Positions 1 to 9,167 of a DNA stretch of 46,479 bases are shown here, in pieces. This stretch comes from Streptomyces sp. NRRL S-31 (lineage in GTDB: Bacteria; Actinomycetota; Actinomycetes; Streptomycetales; Streptomycetaceae). Every line of letters starts with the position of its first letter. The first letter of the stretch is position 1. The DNA is taken from assembly GCF_000718775.1 (NCBI RefSeq), contig NZ_JOCB01000070.1, positions 1 to 46,479 on the forward strand. The letters are read 5' to 3'. Made by a program: the position numbers and the translations under genes. The notes below the pieces were generated by a model that saw nothing but the letters and a program-made list of their open reading frames with translations, was not told where the DNA came from and searched no databases.

Positions 1-1
1 C

Positions 2-625
2 TTCCGGGCCGCGCGGGACGCCGGTGCGCACGGCGCGCGGACCCGCGCGCGGGACGACTGGCGCCCCGGCCGGCCGGGGCGCGCCCGCCGCTCGGCGCGG
101 ACCACCCTCGCGCTGGCGTTCGCCGGTCTCGCCCTGGGCTCGGTGGCCGTAGCGGCCGTCGGTGCCGCCGGATCCGGCGCGGACCACGCCCTGCGGCCCG
201 TGCCTCGGCCAGGGGGGCCGTCGGCGAGCGCCTCGGCCGCACCAGCCGTCCCGGCAGCCCCGGACCCCCGTCCCCCGGACTCCGAATCCGCCGCGCCTCC
301 CGTGCGTCCCGGGCATCCGGCCGCCGCCGGGGATCTCCCGGCCCACTGCCGCGCCTACGCCCGGGGCGGCGACCGGGGCGGCGCCCCCGTGGCGACGGCC
401 CGGCAGCGGCTCGTCACGGCGGCGGGCGGCCCGGAGGAGGTCGCGGCCTGCTGTGCCGCCCGGGTGGCGCGCGCCGCGGGCACCGGGAACGGCACCGGAG
501 GGAGTGGCAAGGACGAGGGCGCCGACAGAAGTGCTACGGGCAAGGGCGGTACCGGCGGGAGCGGTACCGGCAAGGGCGTGGGCGAGGGTTCCGGGTCGGG
601 GAAACCGGCCGGCCGCGGGCACTGA
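2..625 (+). CDS. C-terminal part of a putative anti-sigma-like membrane protein (5' end outside window)
   Basis: The reading frame is open from the first bases of the window to TGA at 623-625, so the real start lies upstream. The visible part begins with FRAARDAG, then a basic stretch, one hydrophobic segment (about residues 35-60 of the fragment), a Pro/Ala/Ser-rich linker, and a small conserved block (HCRAYARGGDRG...CCAARVARA) before a Gly/Lys/Ser-rich tail. The same order and recognisable residues (FRKAREAA, a membrane segment, ACRALRDGKD...RYCAVLLAAR) occur in the protein at 1575-2819, so the two are paralogues. By analogy it is a single-pass membrane protein with a cytoplasmic N-terminus, possibly the anti-sigma partner of a sigma factor gene just upstream. 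That partner is not visible, so the function is inferred. Confidence 0.7.
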   Translation, partial: FRAARDAGAHGARTRARDDWRPGRPGRARRSARTTLALAFAGLALGSVAVAAVGAAGSGADHALRPVPRPGGPSASASAAPAVPAAPDPRPPDSESAAPPVRPGHPAAAGDLPAHCRAYARGGDRGGAPVATARQRLVTAAGGPEEVAACCAARVARAAGTGNGTGGSGKDEGADRSATGKGGTGGSGTGKGVGEGSGSGKPAGRGH

Positions 626-667
626 GCCCGGCTGGGCCCGAGCCCGACCGGACCCGGGACCGAGGCA

Positions 668-709
668 ACGGCCGGGGCCGCCACCCCCCACAGGAGAGGC
701 CCCGGCCGT
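668..709 (+). terminator. GC-rich hairpin, probable terminator
   Basis: A perfect 12-bp stem (ACGGCCGGGGCC with its complement) has an 18-nt loop, 43 bp after the stop at 625. There is no T-run, as is common in Streptomyces. It separates the upstream unit from the sigma factor gene. Confidence 0.6.
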
Positions 710-912
710 CGCGCGGACGGGCCGCGCGGCCCGTACTTCCTTCAGCGCCGTGCGTGCCGTTTCTGTCACACCCGGCCACCTCGCCGTATCACCCCGCTCA
801 CATCCGGACCCGGTCACGACTTAGTTGCATCTTCTACAGACATGGACGGGTACTGGTTTCACGCCGTAACGTGCCATTCGCGCCGACCGAAGACAGGCGT
901 AAAGGGAGTGCG

Positions 913-1575
913 GTGCTGGGGGACGACGCGGGTCTGACCGCCGCGGTGCGCGCGGCACAGAACGGGGACGAGACCGCGTTCCGCACGGTGTACCGCGCGG
1001 TGCAGCCCCGGCTGCTCGGATACGTCCGTACCCTCGTCGGCGATCCGGACGCCGAGGACGTCGCCTCCGAGGCGTGGCTCCAGATCGCCCGGGACCTCGA
1101 CCGGTTCGACGGGGACGCCGACCGGTTCCGCGGCTGGGCCGCCCGGATAGCCCGCAACCGCGCCCTGGACCACATACGCATGCGCGGCCGCCGCCCCGCG
1201 ATAGGCGGCGACGAGACGGAGCTGACCGGCCGGGCCGCCGAGTCCGACACGGCCGGCGAGGCCATCGAGGCCCTGGCCACCGACAGCACCCTCTCCCTGA
1301 TCGCCCGGCTCCCGCAGGACCAGGCCGAGGCGGTCGTGCTGCGCGTGGTGGTGGGCCTGGACGCCAAGACGGCCGCCGAGACGCTCGGCAAACGCGCGGG
1401 TGCCGTCCGCACCGCCGCGCACCGCGGTCTGAAGCGGCTCGCGGAGCTGATCGGCGCGGATCCGGAATCGGCGGGCGGCCTCGACGCGCTGCCGCCGCCG
1501 CGAGAACCGCGCCGCGGCGCGGTGACGTCCGCAACTGTGACGCATACGCGTGCGCGGACGCAGAAGGACATGTGA
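913..1575 (+). CDS. ECF-type sigma-70 family RNA polymerase sigma factor
   Basis: This 220-aa protein has the two-domain layout of ECF sigma factors. Region 2 lies at about residues 18-90, with RLLGYVRTLVGDPDAEDV and the FRGWAARIARNRALDHIR core-binding/-10 recognition helices. Region 4 lies at about residues 130-180 (LIARLPQDQAEAVVLRVV, then an HTH ending RTAAHRGLKRL). I chose GTG at 913 because AAAGGGA precedes it by about 6 nt and the protein then starts directly at the conserved region; an in-frame ATG at 754 would add a non-conserved leader. Its stop overlaps the next start (TGATG), so it is translationally coupled to the membrane protein at 1575, the usual arrangement for a sigma factor and its anti-sigma. 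The stimulus and target promoters are unknown. Confidence 0.9.
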   Translation: MLGDDAGLTAAVRAAQNGDETAFRTVYRAVQPRLLGYVRTLVGDPDAEDVASEAWLQIARDLDRFDGDADRFRGWAARIARNRALDHIRMRGRRPAIGGDETELTGRAAESDTAGEAIEALATDSTLSLIARLPQDQAEAVVLRVVVGLDAKTAAETLGKRAGAVRTAAHRGLKRLAELIGADPESAGGLDALPPPREPRRGAVTSATVTHTRARTQKDM

Positions 1576-2819
1576 TGGCCGACGAGCAGGACAAGTGGCT
1601 GAACCGGGAGACGGCGGAACGCCTGTTGCGCGGTGAGTCACTGGAAGCCGTCGACACCGCCGCCCGTGACCAGGCCGAACGCCTCTCCCAGGCGCTCGGC
1701 GCGCTGTCCGCGCAGGCGGCTCCCGCCTCCGGTGAACTCCCCGGTGAGCAGGCCGCGCTGGCCGCCTTCCGCAAGGCCCGCGAGGCCGCGGAGGCGGAGC
1801 GCCCCGCCGCCGCCCACGCCTTCGCCGCCGCCCGCGCCCCCGCCCCCGGCGCCGACGCGGGCCTGGTCCGCATCGGCGCCCCGGCCCGTACCGGAATCCC
1901 GGTCCGGCGCCCCCGCTGGGCCCGCCCGGCGCGGCTGGCGCTCGCCGCCGCGGTGGCCGTGGGCACGCTCGGCGGGGTCGCCGTGGCCGCGGGGAGCGGA
2001 GTGCTGCCCACGCCGTTCGACGACGAACCCGCCCGGCCCGGGGTCTCCGTCTCCGCCGACGCGACCCCCGGGCAGCCGCTGGTCCCGCCGTCCGCGCCGG
2101 TCGCGCCGGACACCGGCACGGCCACGGACGCGGGTACCGGCACTCCGGGCCGCCGGACGGACGGGCGCTCCGGCACCGGCTCCCACGAGGCCGCCGGGAA
2201 GGACGACGACACCGGCCGCGGCGCCGCCCCTCACGGCTCGGGCATCCCGTCCTCCCCCTACGGCACCGGCCGGCTGGGTGCCGCCGCGGCCTGCCGTGCC
2301 CTGCGGGACGGCAAGGACCTGGACGCCGGCCGCGAGCGCGTCCTGGAGCGGCTGGCGGGCGGCTCCGACCGGGTCACCCGGTACTGCGCGGTCCTGCTGG
2401 CCGCCCGCGACGCCACGTCCGGAGCCGCGAACGGCGGCACGGCCGGGAGCACCGGCAACGGGCAGGACGGGACCGGCAACGGCGAGAGCGGAAACAAGGG
2501 GAAGAACGGGCAGGGCGGAAAGAACCGCGAGAACGGCAAGGGCGAGCAGGGGAGCCAGGGCAAGGACGGCGCGGGCAGCGGGGACGAGACCGGCGGCCAG
2601 AGCCAGGACAAGGACAAGGACAAGAGCAAGGACAAGAGCAAGGACAAGAGCAAGGACGAGGACGAGGGCGACGACGGCCCCGCCCGCCTCGCCCGCGGTG
2701 ACGGCGGCCGGCCCCGCGGCGGCGTCGTACCCGCCCCCTCCGCCTTCGCGCCGCACCCCGGCGGGCCGGGCGCGAGGCAGCCGGCCGCGACGCCGGGCCC
2801 GACGCGCACCGCCCTCTGA
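1575..2819 (+). CDS. Single-pass membrane protein, putative anti-sigma factor with charged repeat tail
   Basis: A 414-aa protein coupled to the ECF sigma gene by a 1-bp overlap. Residues 1-115 are an Ala/Glu/Arg-rich, probably cytoplasmic region. One membrane segment lies at about 120-141 (LALAAAVAVGTLGG...). Then come a Pro/Thr/Gly-rich linker, a small block with two conserved Cys (ACRALRDGKD and RYCAVLLAAR, about 235-275), and a low-complexity Gly/Asn/Lys tail with repeated KDKS/KDKD units (about 340-365). Coupling to the sigma factor and the topology suggest an anti-sigma factor releasing its partner after an extracytoplasmic signal, but I see no HxxxCxxC zinc anti-sigma motif. It could instead be a sigma-dependent envelope protein. 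It is a paralogue of the partial gene at 2-625. Confidence 0.7.
   Translation: MADEQDKWLNRETAERLLRGESLEAVDTAARDQAERLSQALGALSAQAAPASGELPGEQAALAAFRKAREAAEAERPAAAHAFAAARAPAPGADAGLVRIGAPARTGIPVRRPRWARPARLALAAAVAVGTLGGVAVAAGSGVLPTPFDDEPARPGVSVSADATPGQPLVPPSAPVAPDTGTATDAGTGTPGRRTDGRSGTGSHEAAGKDDDTGRGAAPHGSGIPSSPYGTGRLGAAAACRALRDGKDLDAGRERVLERLAGGSDRVTRYCAVLLAARDATSGAANGGTAGSTGNGQDGTGNGESGNKGKNGQGGKNRENGKGEQGSQGKDGAGSGDETGGQSQDKDKDKSKDKSKDKSKDEDEGDDGPARLARGDGGRPRGGVVPAPSAFAPHPGGPGARQPAATPGPTRTAL
2605..2668 (+). repeat. 6-bp/12-bp tandem repeat encoding Lys-Asp-Lys-Ser
   Basis: AGGACA and AGAGCA units alternate (12-bp period AAGGACAAGAGC, about three copies, plus flanking 6-bp copies). They lie inside the 1575-2819 gene and encode a run of alternating Lys and Asp/Ser. 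Period multiples of three keep the frame, so copy number could vary without breaking the protein. Confidence 0.8.
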
Positions 2820-2999
2820 CCAGCGTCGGCCGCCCCTCTACGCACCCCATCTGACCTGCGGTTCCGTGAAGCCGTGCGATTGATCGGCGCCAGGTGTGAC
2901 GTTTCCGGAGCCCCTGACGCAGTACTCAGTGAGCCGACTGGTCATCGGCCGTCGCACTGAGCCGGGGTTCCCCCCGTACCCCAAGGCTCGTGCACCTGG

Positions 3000-3034
3000 C
3001 GCGGGCGGGACACGTTCCCCCGGTCCCGCCCGCG
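3000..3034. terminator. Bidirectional hairpin between convergent genes
   Basis: A perfect stem of about 12 bp (GCGGGCGGGAC core with its complement) and an 11-nt loop, 12 bp beyond the stop of the minus-strand transpeptidase gene. The preceding stretch from 2820 holds no gene I can support. Confidence 0.6.
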
Positions 3035-3045
3035 CCCCGCATGCC

Positions 3046-3978
3046 TCACCGGGAGACGACGACCTTGTCGCCGACCCTCACCTGCGCGAACAGCCGCGCG
3101 ATCGCCACCTCGTCCCGCACGTTGACACACCCGTGCGAACCGCCCGCGTATCCCCGCGCGGCGAAGTCGGAGGAGTAGTGGACAGCCTGGCCGCCGCTGA
3201 AGAACATCGCGTACGGCATCGCGGAGTGGTAGAGCGTCGACACATGGTGCCGTGACTTCCAGTAGACGTGGAACACGCCCTCACGGGTCGGTGTGTACTG
3301 CGTGCCGAAGCGGACGGCCACCGTCTCGACCGTGCGCCCGTCGATCATCCAGCGCAGCGTCCGGCTGGTCTTGTCGATGCACAGCACCCGCCCGGTCAGA
3401 CAGCGCGCGTCGGCCGCGGCGGCCGGCCGGGCGGTCGCCGGGTAGGACCGCGGGTACAGCTCCCGCCGGCCCGGCTCGTGCGTCATGGCCAGCAGCCGCT
3501 GCCAGGTGACGGTGTCCAGCGCGCCGGTCCGCGGCAGTCCGCGCTTGCCCTGGAAGCCCTCGACGGCCCGCGCGGTCGGCTGGTCGTACGTCCCCGTCGG
3601 CGCGGCGGACAGCCAGGCCACCTGGCGCAGCCGGGCCTGCGCGGCCCGCACGCCCGGCCCGCTGTCCCCCCGCGACCACAGCACCCGGGGCGCGGGCACG
3701 GCGGACCCGGCGGCGGGCACGGTGGAGGCGGTCCGGGGCGTCGTGGACGCGGGGCGCTCCGGTGTGGGCGCCGGGGCGGGGGCGCCGGACCGAGCGGGTG
3801 GGACGCCGGCCGTCCGGAGGGGGACGGGCGTGCGGCCGGCGGGCAGCCGGACGTGGACGGACAGGCCCCGTTTGGCGTCGGAGTCCTGCGGCTGCGCGGT
3901 GCAGCCGCAGAGCACGGTCAACGCGGCGAGCACGGCGGCGGAGGCGGTCAAGGCGGCAGGTCTCCCCGGGTTCCTCAT
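3046..3978 (-). CDS. Lipoprotein L,D-transpeptidase with peptidoglycan-binding domain (YkuD family)
   Basis: A 310-aa protein. The start at 3978 gives an N-terminus that is a clear lipoprotein signal: MRNPGRP, a hydrophobic run, then L-C-G-C with the lipidated Cys at residue 26; earlier in-frame ATGs would bury it. Next come a Pro/Thr-rich spacer, a peptidoglycan-binding type 1 domain (about 110-175, with GDSGPGVRAAQARL and FQGKRGLPRTG), and a YkuD catalytic domain ending in SHGCVNVRDE, where His and Cys form the active site. The family makes 3-3 cross-links between peptidoglycan stems or attaches polymers outside the membrane. It is divergent from the mutase gene at 4059 (80-bp gap). Confidence 0.92.
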   Translation of the reverse strand: MRNPGRPAALTASAAVLAALTVLCGCTAQPQDSDAKRGLSVHVRLPAGRTPVPLRTAGVPPARSGAPAPAPTPERPASTTPRTASTVPAAGSAVPAPRVLWSRGDSGPGVRAAQARLRQVAWLSAAPTGTYDQPTARAVEGFQGKRGLPRTGALDTVTWQRLLAMTHEPGRRELYPRSYPATARPAAAADARCLTGRVLCIDKTSRTLRWMIDGRTVETVAVRFGTQYTPTREGVFHVYWKSRHHVSTLYHSAMPYAMFFSGGQAVHYSSDFAARGYAGGSHGCVNVRDEVAIARLFAQVRVGDKVVVSR

Positions 3979-4058
3979 GCCGGGAGTGTTTCCCCGCGTG
4001 ACCGGCGTCGAACTACGGGGCATGGTGAGGAGGTACGGGTCGTTTCGCGGAGGCATCC

Positions 4059-5639
<1,581 letters not shown>

Positions 5640-5697
5640 GCGTGCGGTCGCGCACACCGGTGGCCGCGTTGTCGTACCCCCGTGCGAGACTCCACCC

Positions 5698-6348
5698 ATG
5701 TTCGGCGTCATCGACCTCCCCACCTACCTCGCGGGCCTGGCCCTGATCGTCCTGCTGCCCGGCCCCAACTCGCTCTACGTCCTCTCCGTGGCCGCCCGCC
5801 GTGGCGTGCGCGCGGGCTACACGGCCGCCGCGGGCGTGTGGTGCGGGGACACCGTCCTGATGACGCTGTCGGCCGCCGGCGTGGCGTCCCTGCTCCAGGC
5901 GAACGCCGTGCTGTTCGGCATCGTGAAGTACGCCGGTGCCGGCTATCTGACCTGGCTGGCGATCGGGATGATGCGGGCGGCGTGGCAGCTGTGGCGGACC
6001 CGTCGGGAGCGGACCGCCGAGGACGCGGCGCCCGTGCGGACCGCCGACGAGCGGCCCTTCCGCCGGGCCCTCGTCGTCAGCCTCTTCAACCCCAAGGCGA
6101 TCCTCTTCTTCGTCGCCTTCTTCGTGCAGTTCGTCGACCCGGGCTACGCCTATCCGGCCCTGTCGTTCGTCGTCCTCGGCGCCTTCGCCCAGCTGGCCAG
6201 CTTCCTCTACCTCAGCGCCCTGATATTCGGCGGCACCCGTCTCGCCGCCGCCTTCCGGCGCCGCAAGCGGCTGTCGGCGACGGCCACCTCGGCCGCGGGC
6301 GTGCTGTTCCTCGGGTTCGCGGTGAAGCTGTCGCTCGCCGGCGCCTGA
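5698..6348 (+). CDS. LysE/RhtB family amino-acid exporter
   Basis: A 216-aa integral membrane protein with about six hydrophobic segments and the LysE/RhtB hallmark near the N-terminus (LIVLLPGPNSLYVLSVAARRG), followed later by SLFNPKAILFFVAFFVQFV. The family exports neutral or basic amino acids from the cytoplasm; the substrate cannot be read from the sequence, although the best-known close relatives export leucine-type amino acids. The ATG has no Shine-Dalgarno sequence. A -10-like GAGACT ends 6 nt before it, suggesting a leaderless transcript. The gene lies 58 bp after the mutase gene but probably has its own promoter. Confidence 0.88.
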   Translation: MFGVIDLPTYLAGLALIVLLPGPNSLYVLSVAARRGVRAGYTAAAGVWCGDTVLMTLSAAGVASLLQANAVLFGIVKYAGAGYLTWLAIGMMRAAWQLWRTRRERTAEDAAPVRTADERPFRRALVVSLFNPKAILFFVAFFVQFVDPGYAYPALSFVVLGAFAQLASFLYLSALIFGGTRLAAAFRRRKRLSATATSAAGVLFLGFAVKLSLAGA

Positions 6349-6400
6349 CGCCCGGCCGGGCCGGGCCGGGGGTCACGCGCCCGCCGGGACGCGGGATGGA

Positions 6401-7570
6401 CTAAGTGGAGACCCTGGGGGCGAGGGGCTTTCGCAGCGCCTTCTTCAGGCGGGGGCCGAACGGCCGCTCCACGAAGCGGTGCATCAGCCAGGCCAGCGCC
6501 AGCATGGTGGCCACCGTCGCGGCGAGCGTCGGCCACGCGGGCAGCCCGAGGCCGCGGTGCAGGACGCGGATGGCGAACCAGCCCAGGTGCTCGTGGATCA
6601 GGTAGAAGGGGTACGTCAGCGCGCCCGCCGTGGCCAGCCAGGACCAGTCGGCGCGGCGGGTCCAGCCCAGGGCGACGGCGGCGACGGCGGCGAAGGCGAG
6701 GGTGACGACCAGCAGGATGACGAGGGGGCTGCGCACCAGGTCGCCGTGGGCGCCCTCGTGCCACAGTGCGCGCGTGGCGGTGTACTGGCCGAGCAGCCAG
6801 GAGGTGGCCACGATGCCCCACAGCAGCAGGTCGCTGCCGAAGCGGTGGATGAGGTAGAGGGCGAGACCGCCGACGAAGAACGGGGCGTACTCGGGCATGA
6901 CGATCTGGTCGAGCAACTGGTTGTCGGCGGTGCGGCTCAGGACGGCCGCCAGGGTCCACCCGGCGCAGAACAGCACCACGCGGCGGTAGGTGACCCCGCG
7001 CACGACGACGAGCAGGGCGAACAGCGCGTAGAAGCGGACCTCGACCCAGAGGGTCCAGCACACCCCCAGCACCCGGGGCGCGCCCATCGGCTGCTGGAGC
7101 ATGGTCAGGTTGACCAGGAACTCCTCCGGCCGTACGGCGTGCACGACGGCCGGCAGGGCGAGGGACGCGGCGGTGACCAGCACCAGGGCGGCCCAGTAGG
7201 CGGGGTAGAGGCGGGCGACGCGGGAGCGGAAGAAGTCGCCGAGCGTGCGGCCCCAGCTGCTCATGCAGATGACGAACCCGCTGATGACGAAGAAGAACTG
7301 CACGCCCAGGCAGCCGTAGACGGCCACCTGGGACAGGGTCGGGAACAGCTGCGACGGCGTCCGGTGCCAGGCTTCGGTGACCGTGCCGCCGCGTCCGGCG
7401 TAGTGGTAGAGGCAGACCAGCAGCGCGGCCAGCAGCCGCAGTCCGTCGAGGGCGAGCAGACGGCTCCGGCGTCCTTTGGCCGAGGGGCGGGAACCGGCGG
7501 GTTCGGCGACGGTTCTCCCCGGCGCGGGAACGGAGGCGGCGGCGGTGATCGCGGGAGGTGAGGCAGACAT
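6401..7570 (-). CDS. Acyltransferase-3 (OafA/YrhL-like) membrane acyltransferase
   Basis: A 389-aa protein with about ten transmembrane segments after a 35-residue polar N-terminus. Motifs of the acyltransferase-3 family are visible: LDGLRLLAALLVCLYHY (catalytic His in the first helix), GVQFFFVISGFVI, the RxxRLYPAYW motif, and FYLIHEHLG near the end. Such proteins O-acylate sugars or lipids from acyl-CoA at the membrane. Its place next to the glycan locus (7833-15087) makes an O-acetyltransferase of that polymer an attractive guess, but it has its own start and is separated by the 7774-7805 terminator. The upstream stretch 7571-7773 is comparatively AT-rich and holds TATGAT (minus strand, 7591-7596), a possible -10. 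Confidence 0.9.
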   Translation of the reverse strand: MSASPPAITAAASVPAPGRTVAEPAGSRPSAKGRRSRLLALDGLRLLAALLVCLYHYAGRGGTVTEAWHRTPSQLFPTLSQVAVYGCLGVQFFFVISGFVICMSSWGRTLGDFFRSRVARLYPAYWAALVLVTAASLALPAVVHAVRPEEFLVNLTMLQQPMGAPRVLGVCWTLWVEVRFYALFALLVVVRGVTYRRVVLFCAGWTLAAVLSRTADNQLLDQIVMPEYAPFFVGGLALYLIHRFGSDLLLWGIVATSWLLGQYTATRALWHEGAHGDLVRSPLVILLVVTLAFAAVAAVALGWTRRADWSWLATAGALTYPFYLIHEHLGWFAIRVLHRGLGLPAWPTLAATVATMLALAWLMHRFVERPFGPRLKKALRKPLAPRVST

Positions 7571-7688
7571 GGTGTCCCATGCTTTACCCGATCATACCCA
7601 GATCAACAAAGAATACTTGTGAATTTCCCCGGCATGGAGGAAAGCTCGCGGCAATCCGCCGTCCACTCGCTGTTCACTTGACGGATGG

Positions 7689-7719
7689 AGGAATGCAGGA
7701 ATGCAGGAATGCAGGAATG
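7689..7719 (+). repeat. 8-bp tandem repeat AGGAATGC in a polypurine stretch
   Basis: Three exact AGGAATGC units and most of a fourth run from 7689, followed to about 7765 by strongly purine-biased G/A sequence. It lies in the 262-bp gap between the acyltransferase start and the transferase terminator. Nothing here encodes a supportable protein. Confidence 0.75.
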
Positions 7720-7773
7720 GAAATGGAGGAGCGGCAGGGTGGAGGAATGGAGGGATGGGGGGACGGCGGTACG

Positions 7774-7805
7774 AAAAGGGGCGGGCCCGGACTCGGACCC
7801 GCCCC
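7774..7805 (-). terminator. Rho-independent terminator of the minus-strand glycan genes
   Basis: Read on the minus strand, GGGGCGGG pairs with CCCGCCCC across a 12-nt loop and is followed at once by TTTT. This is one of the few hairpins in the window with a real T-run. It lies 27 bp after the stop at 7833. Confidence 0.8.
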
Positions 7806-7832
7806 GGTATACCCGGTACGGAAGGCAATGGA

Positions 7833-9167
7833 TCAGCGGCGCACGGCCCGGCGCAGGCTGCGTGCCTTGCGAGCCACCCGGCGGACGGTGGCGTTGCGGG
7901 GGATGAACGCCATCTGGGCGGGCAGCCCGCCGGGCAGCGCGAGCGAGGTCAGACGCCGGCGCTTGAAGTAACGCAGCGTCTCCTCGGTGAGGTGGGCGGC
8001 GAGGAACCGCTCGGTCTCCGCGCGCAGCCTCGGCAGGATCTTCGGCTGCATCGCGAAGCCGACGGCGCTCACCAGCCGGCCCAGCGCCGCCACGTCCGTG
8101 CCCCGGCGCTGCTCGGTCACCGCCGCGTCGTCTCCCAGGTCCGGCAGCAGCGCGTCGACGATGGTGACGGGGACCCGGTTGCTGTTCTCGTACGGCGTCA
8201 GCCGCTCCAGCAGCAGCTCGGTGCCGACGCGCGCGACGGGCAGGCCGTACAGCGCGGAGGCGGTCAGCAGGGCGGTGGAGAAGCAGCCGACCACCAGGGC
8301 CGGGCGCAGCCGCTGGTAGAGCACCTCGGCGAGGACCGGGGTGTCGAGGACGGTCAGGGAGACCCCGAGCTTCTCCGCCTCCTGCTCCAGGGACCGGGTG
8401 AAGCGGGCCGGTGCGGAGGGGTGGGGCTTGAACACGAGCGTGGTGTGGCCGAGCCGGGCCGCGCCGCGCGCCATCCGCACGTGCAGGTCCTCCTCCTCCT
8501 CGGCGGTGAGGATGTCCAGCGCGGAGAGGTACTGGCCCAGCAGCAGCACCGGCTCGTCGAGGTCCGGCAGGCCGTCGCCGAGGGGCGCCAGCTCGGCCAG
8601 CACCTTGGTGAAGTCGGCCGTCGGCACGATCTCGGCCGGCACGTCGAACTCGGTGAGCAGCAGCGGCTTCAGACCCGGCACCAGGTCCAGGTGGAGCACC
8701 CGGTCCACGCGGGTGCCGACCAGCGGGTCGATCTTGTTGCGGGTGGGGCCGTAGCTCATCAGGCCGTCTGCGTAGACCGTGACCGGGGCGCCGGTGAAGA
8801 TCTGCGCGAGCGCGAGCGAGGGGTTGACCTGGATCGACTCGACCGCCAACTGCACGTCGTCGTCGCCCAGGTCCCACTCGTGGCGCAGGAAGCGCTGCCA
8901 CAGCGGCAGATCGTCGCCGCGCGGTGACCAGCCGCCCGGGTGGAACGGGAAGATGGTCTCGTTGTAGGAGATCACGTCGTCGAAGCGGTCGCGCAGCCGC
9001 TCGAAGCCGGGCATCCGGTCCAGGGCGGGCGTGGTCTCGGGCGTGGCCGCGTTGTTGCAGACCAGCAGGATGCGCCGGTCGGCGGAGTCGAAGCAGCCGG
9101 AGTCCAGCGCGGCGGCGAGCGTGGCCGTGCCGTACAGCGTCGACGCCTGGAAGATCTGGGTGGTCAC
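7833..9167 (-). CDS. Polysialyltransferase-family glycosyltransferase (alpha-2,8-polysialyltransferase-like)
   Basis: This 444-aa protein starts IFQASTLYGTATLAAALDSGCF and continues with RRILLVCNNAATPET, DDVISYNETIFPFHPGGW, a KPHPS motif (TLVFKPHPSAPARF) and VVGCFSTALLTASALYG. This is the two-Rossmann layout of bacterial polysialyltransferases, with the conserved HP and S/T motifs that bind CMP-sugar. The GTG at 9167 overlaps the preceding gene's stop (GTGA), so it is coupled to the family 2 transferase. With NeuA and NeuB homologues on the other strand, the natural role is to add or polymerise an activated nonulosonic acid, probably Kdn, in a cell-wall glycan at the cytoplasmic membrane face. 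Linkage and acceptor are inferred. Confidence 0.85.
   Translation of the reverse strand: MTTQIFQASTLYGTATLAAALDSGCFDSADRRILLVCNNAATPETTPALDRMPGFERLRDRFDDVISYNETIFPFHPGGWSPRGDDLPLWQRFLRHEWDLGDDDVQLAVESIQVNPSLALAQIFTGAPVTVYADGLMSYGPTRNKIDPLVGTRVDRVLHLDLVPGLKPLLLTEFDVPAEIVPTADFTKVLAELAPLGDGLPDLDEPVLLLGQYLSALDILTAEEEEDLHVRMARGAARLGHTTLVFKPHPSAPARFTRSLEQEAEKLGVSLTVLDTPVLAEVLYQRLRPALVVGCFSTALLTASALYGLPVARVGTELLLERLTPYENSNRVPVTIVDALLPDLGDDAAVTEQRRGTDVAALGRLVSAVGFAMQPKILPRLRAETERFLAAHLTEETLRYFKRRRLTSLALPGGLPAQMAFIPRNATVRRVARKARSLRRAVRR

Noticed and set aside
821..2212. Long minus-strand open frame opposite the sigma factor gene
   Set aside because: Arg/Ser/Ala-rich shadow of a gene with clear sigma region 2 and 4 motifs.
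2925..2961. Inverted repeat CTCAGTG...CACTGAG after the putative anti-sigma gene
   Set aside because: Only 7-bp arms with a 23-nt spacer; a better hairpin (3000-3034) lies next to it.
7592..7828. Minus-strand small open frame over the AGGAATGC repeats
   Set aside because: Its protein is repeat-derived Pro/Phe/Leu sequence and it overlaps the T-tailed terminator.
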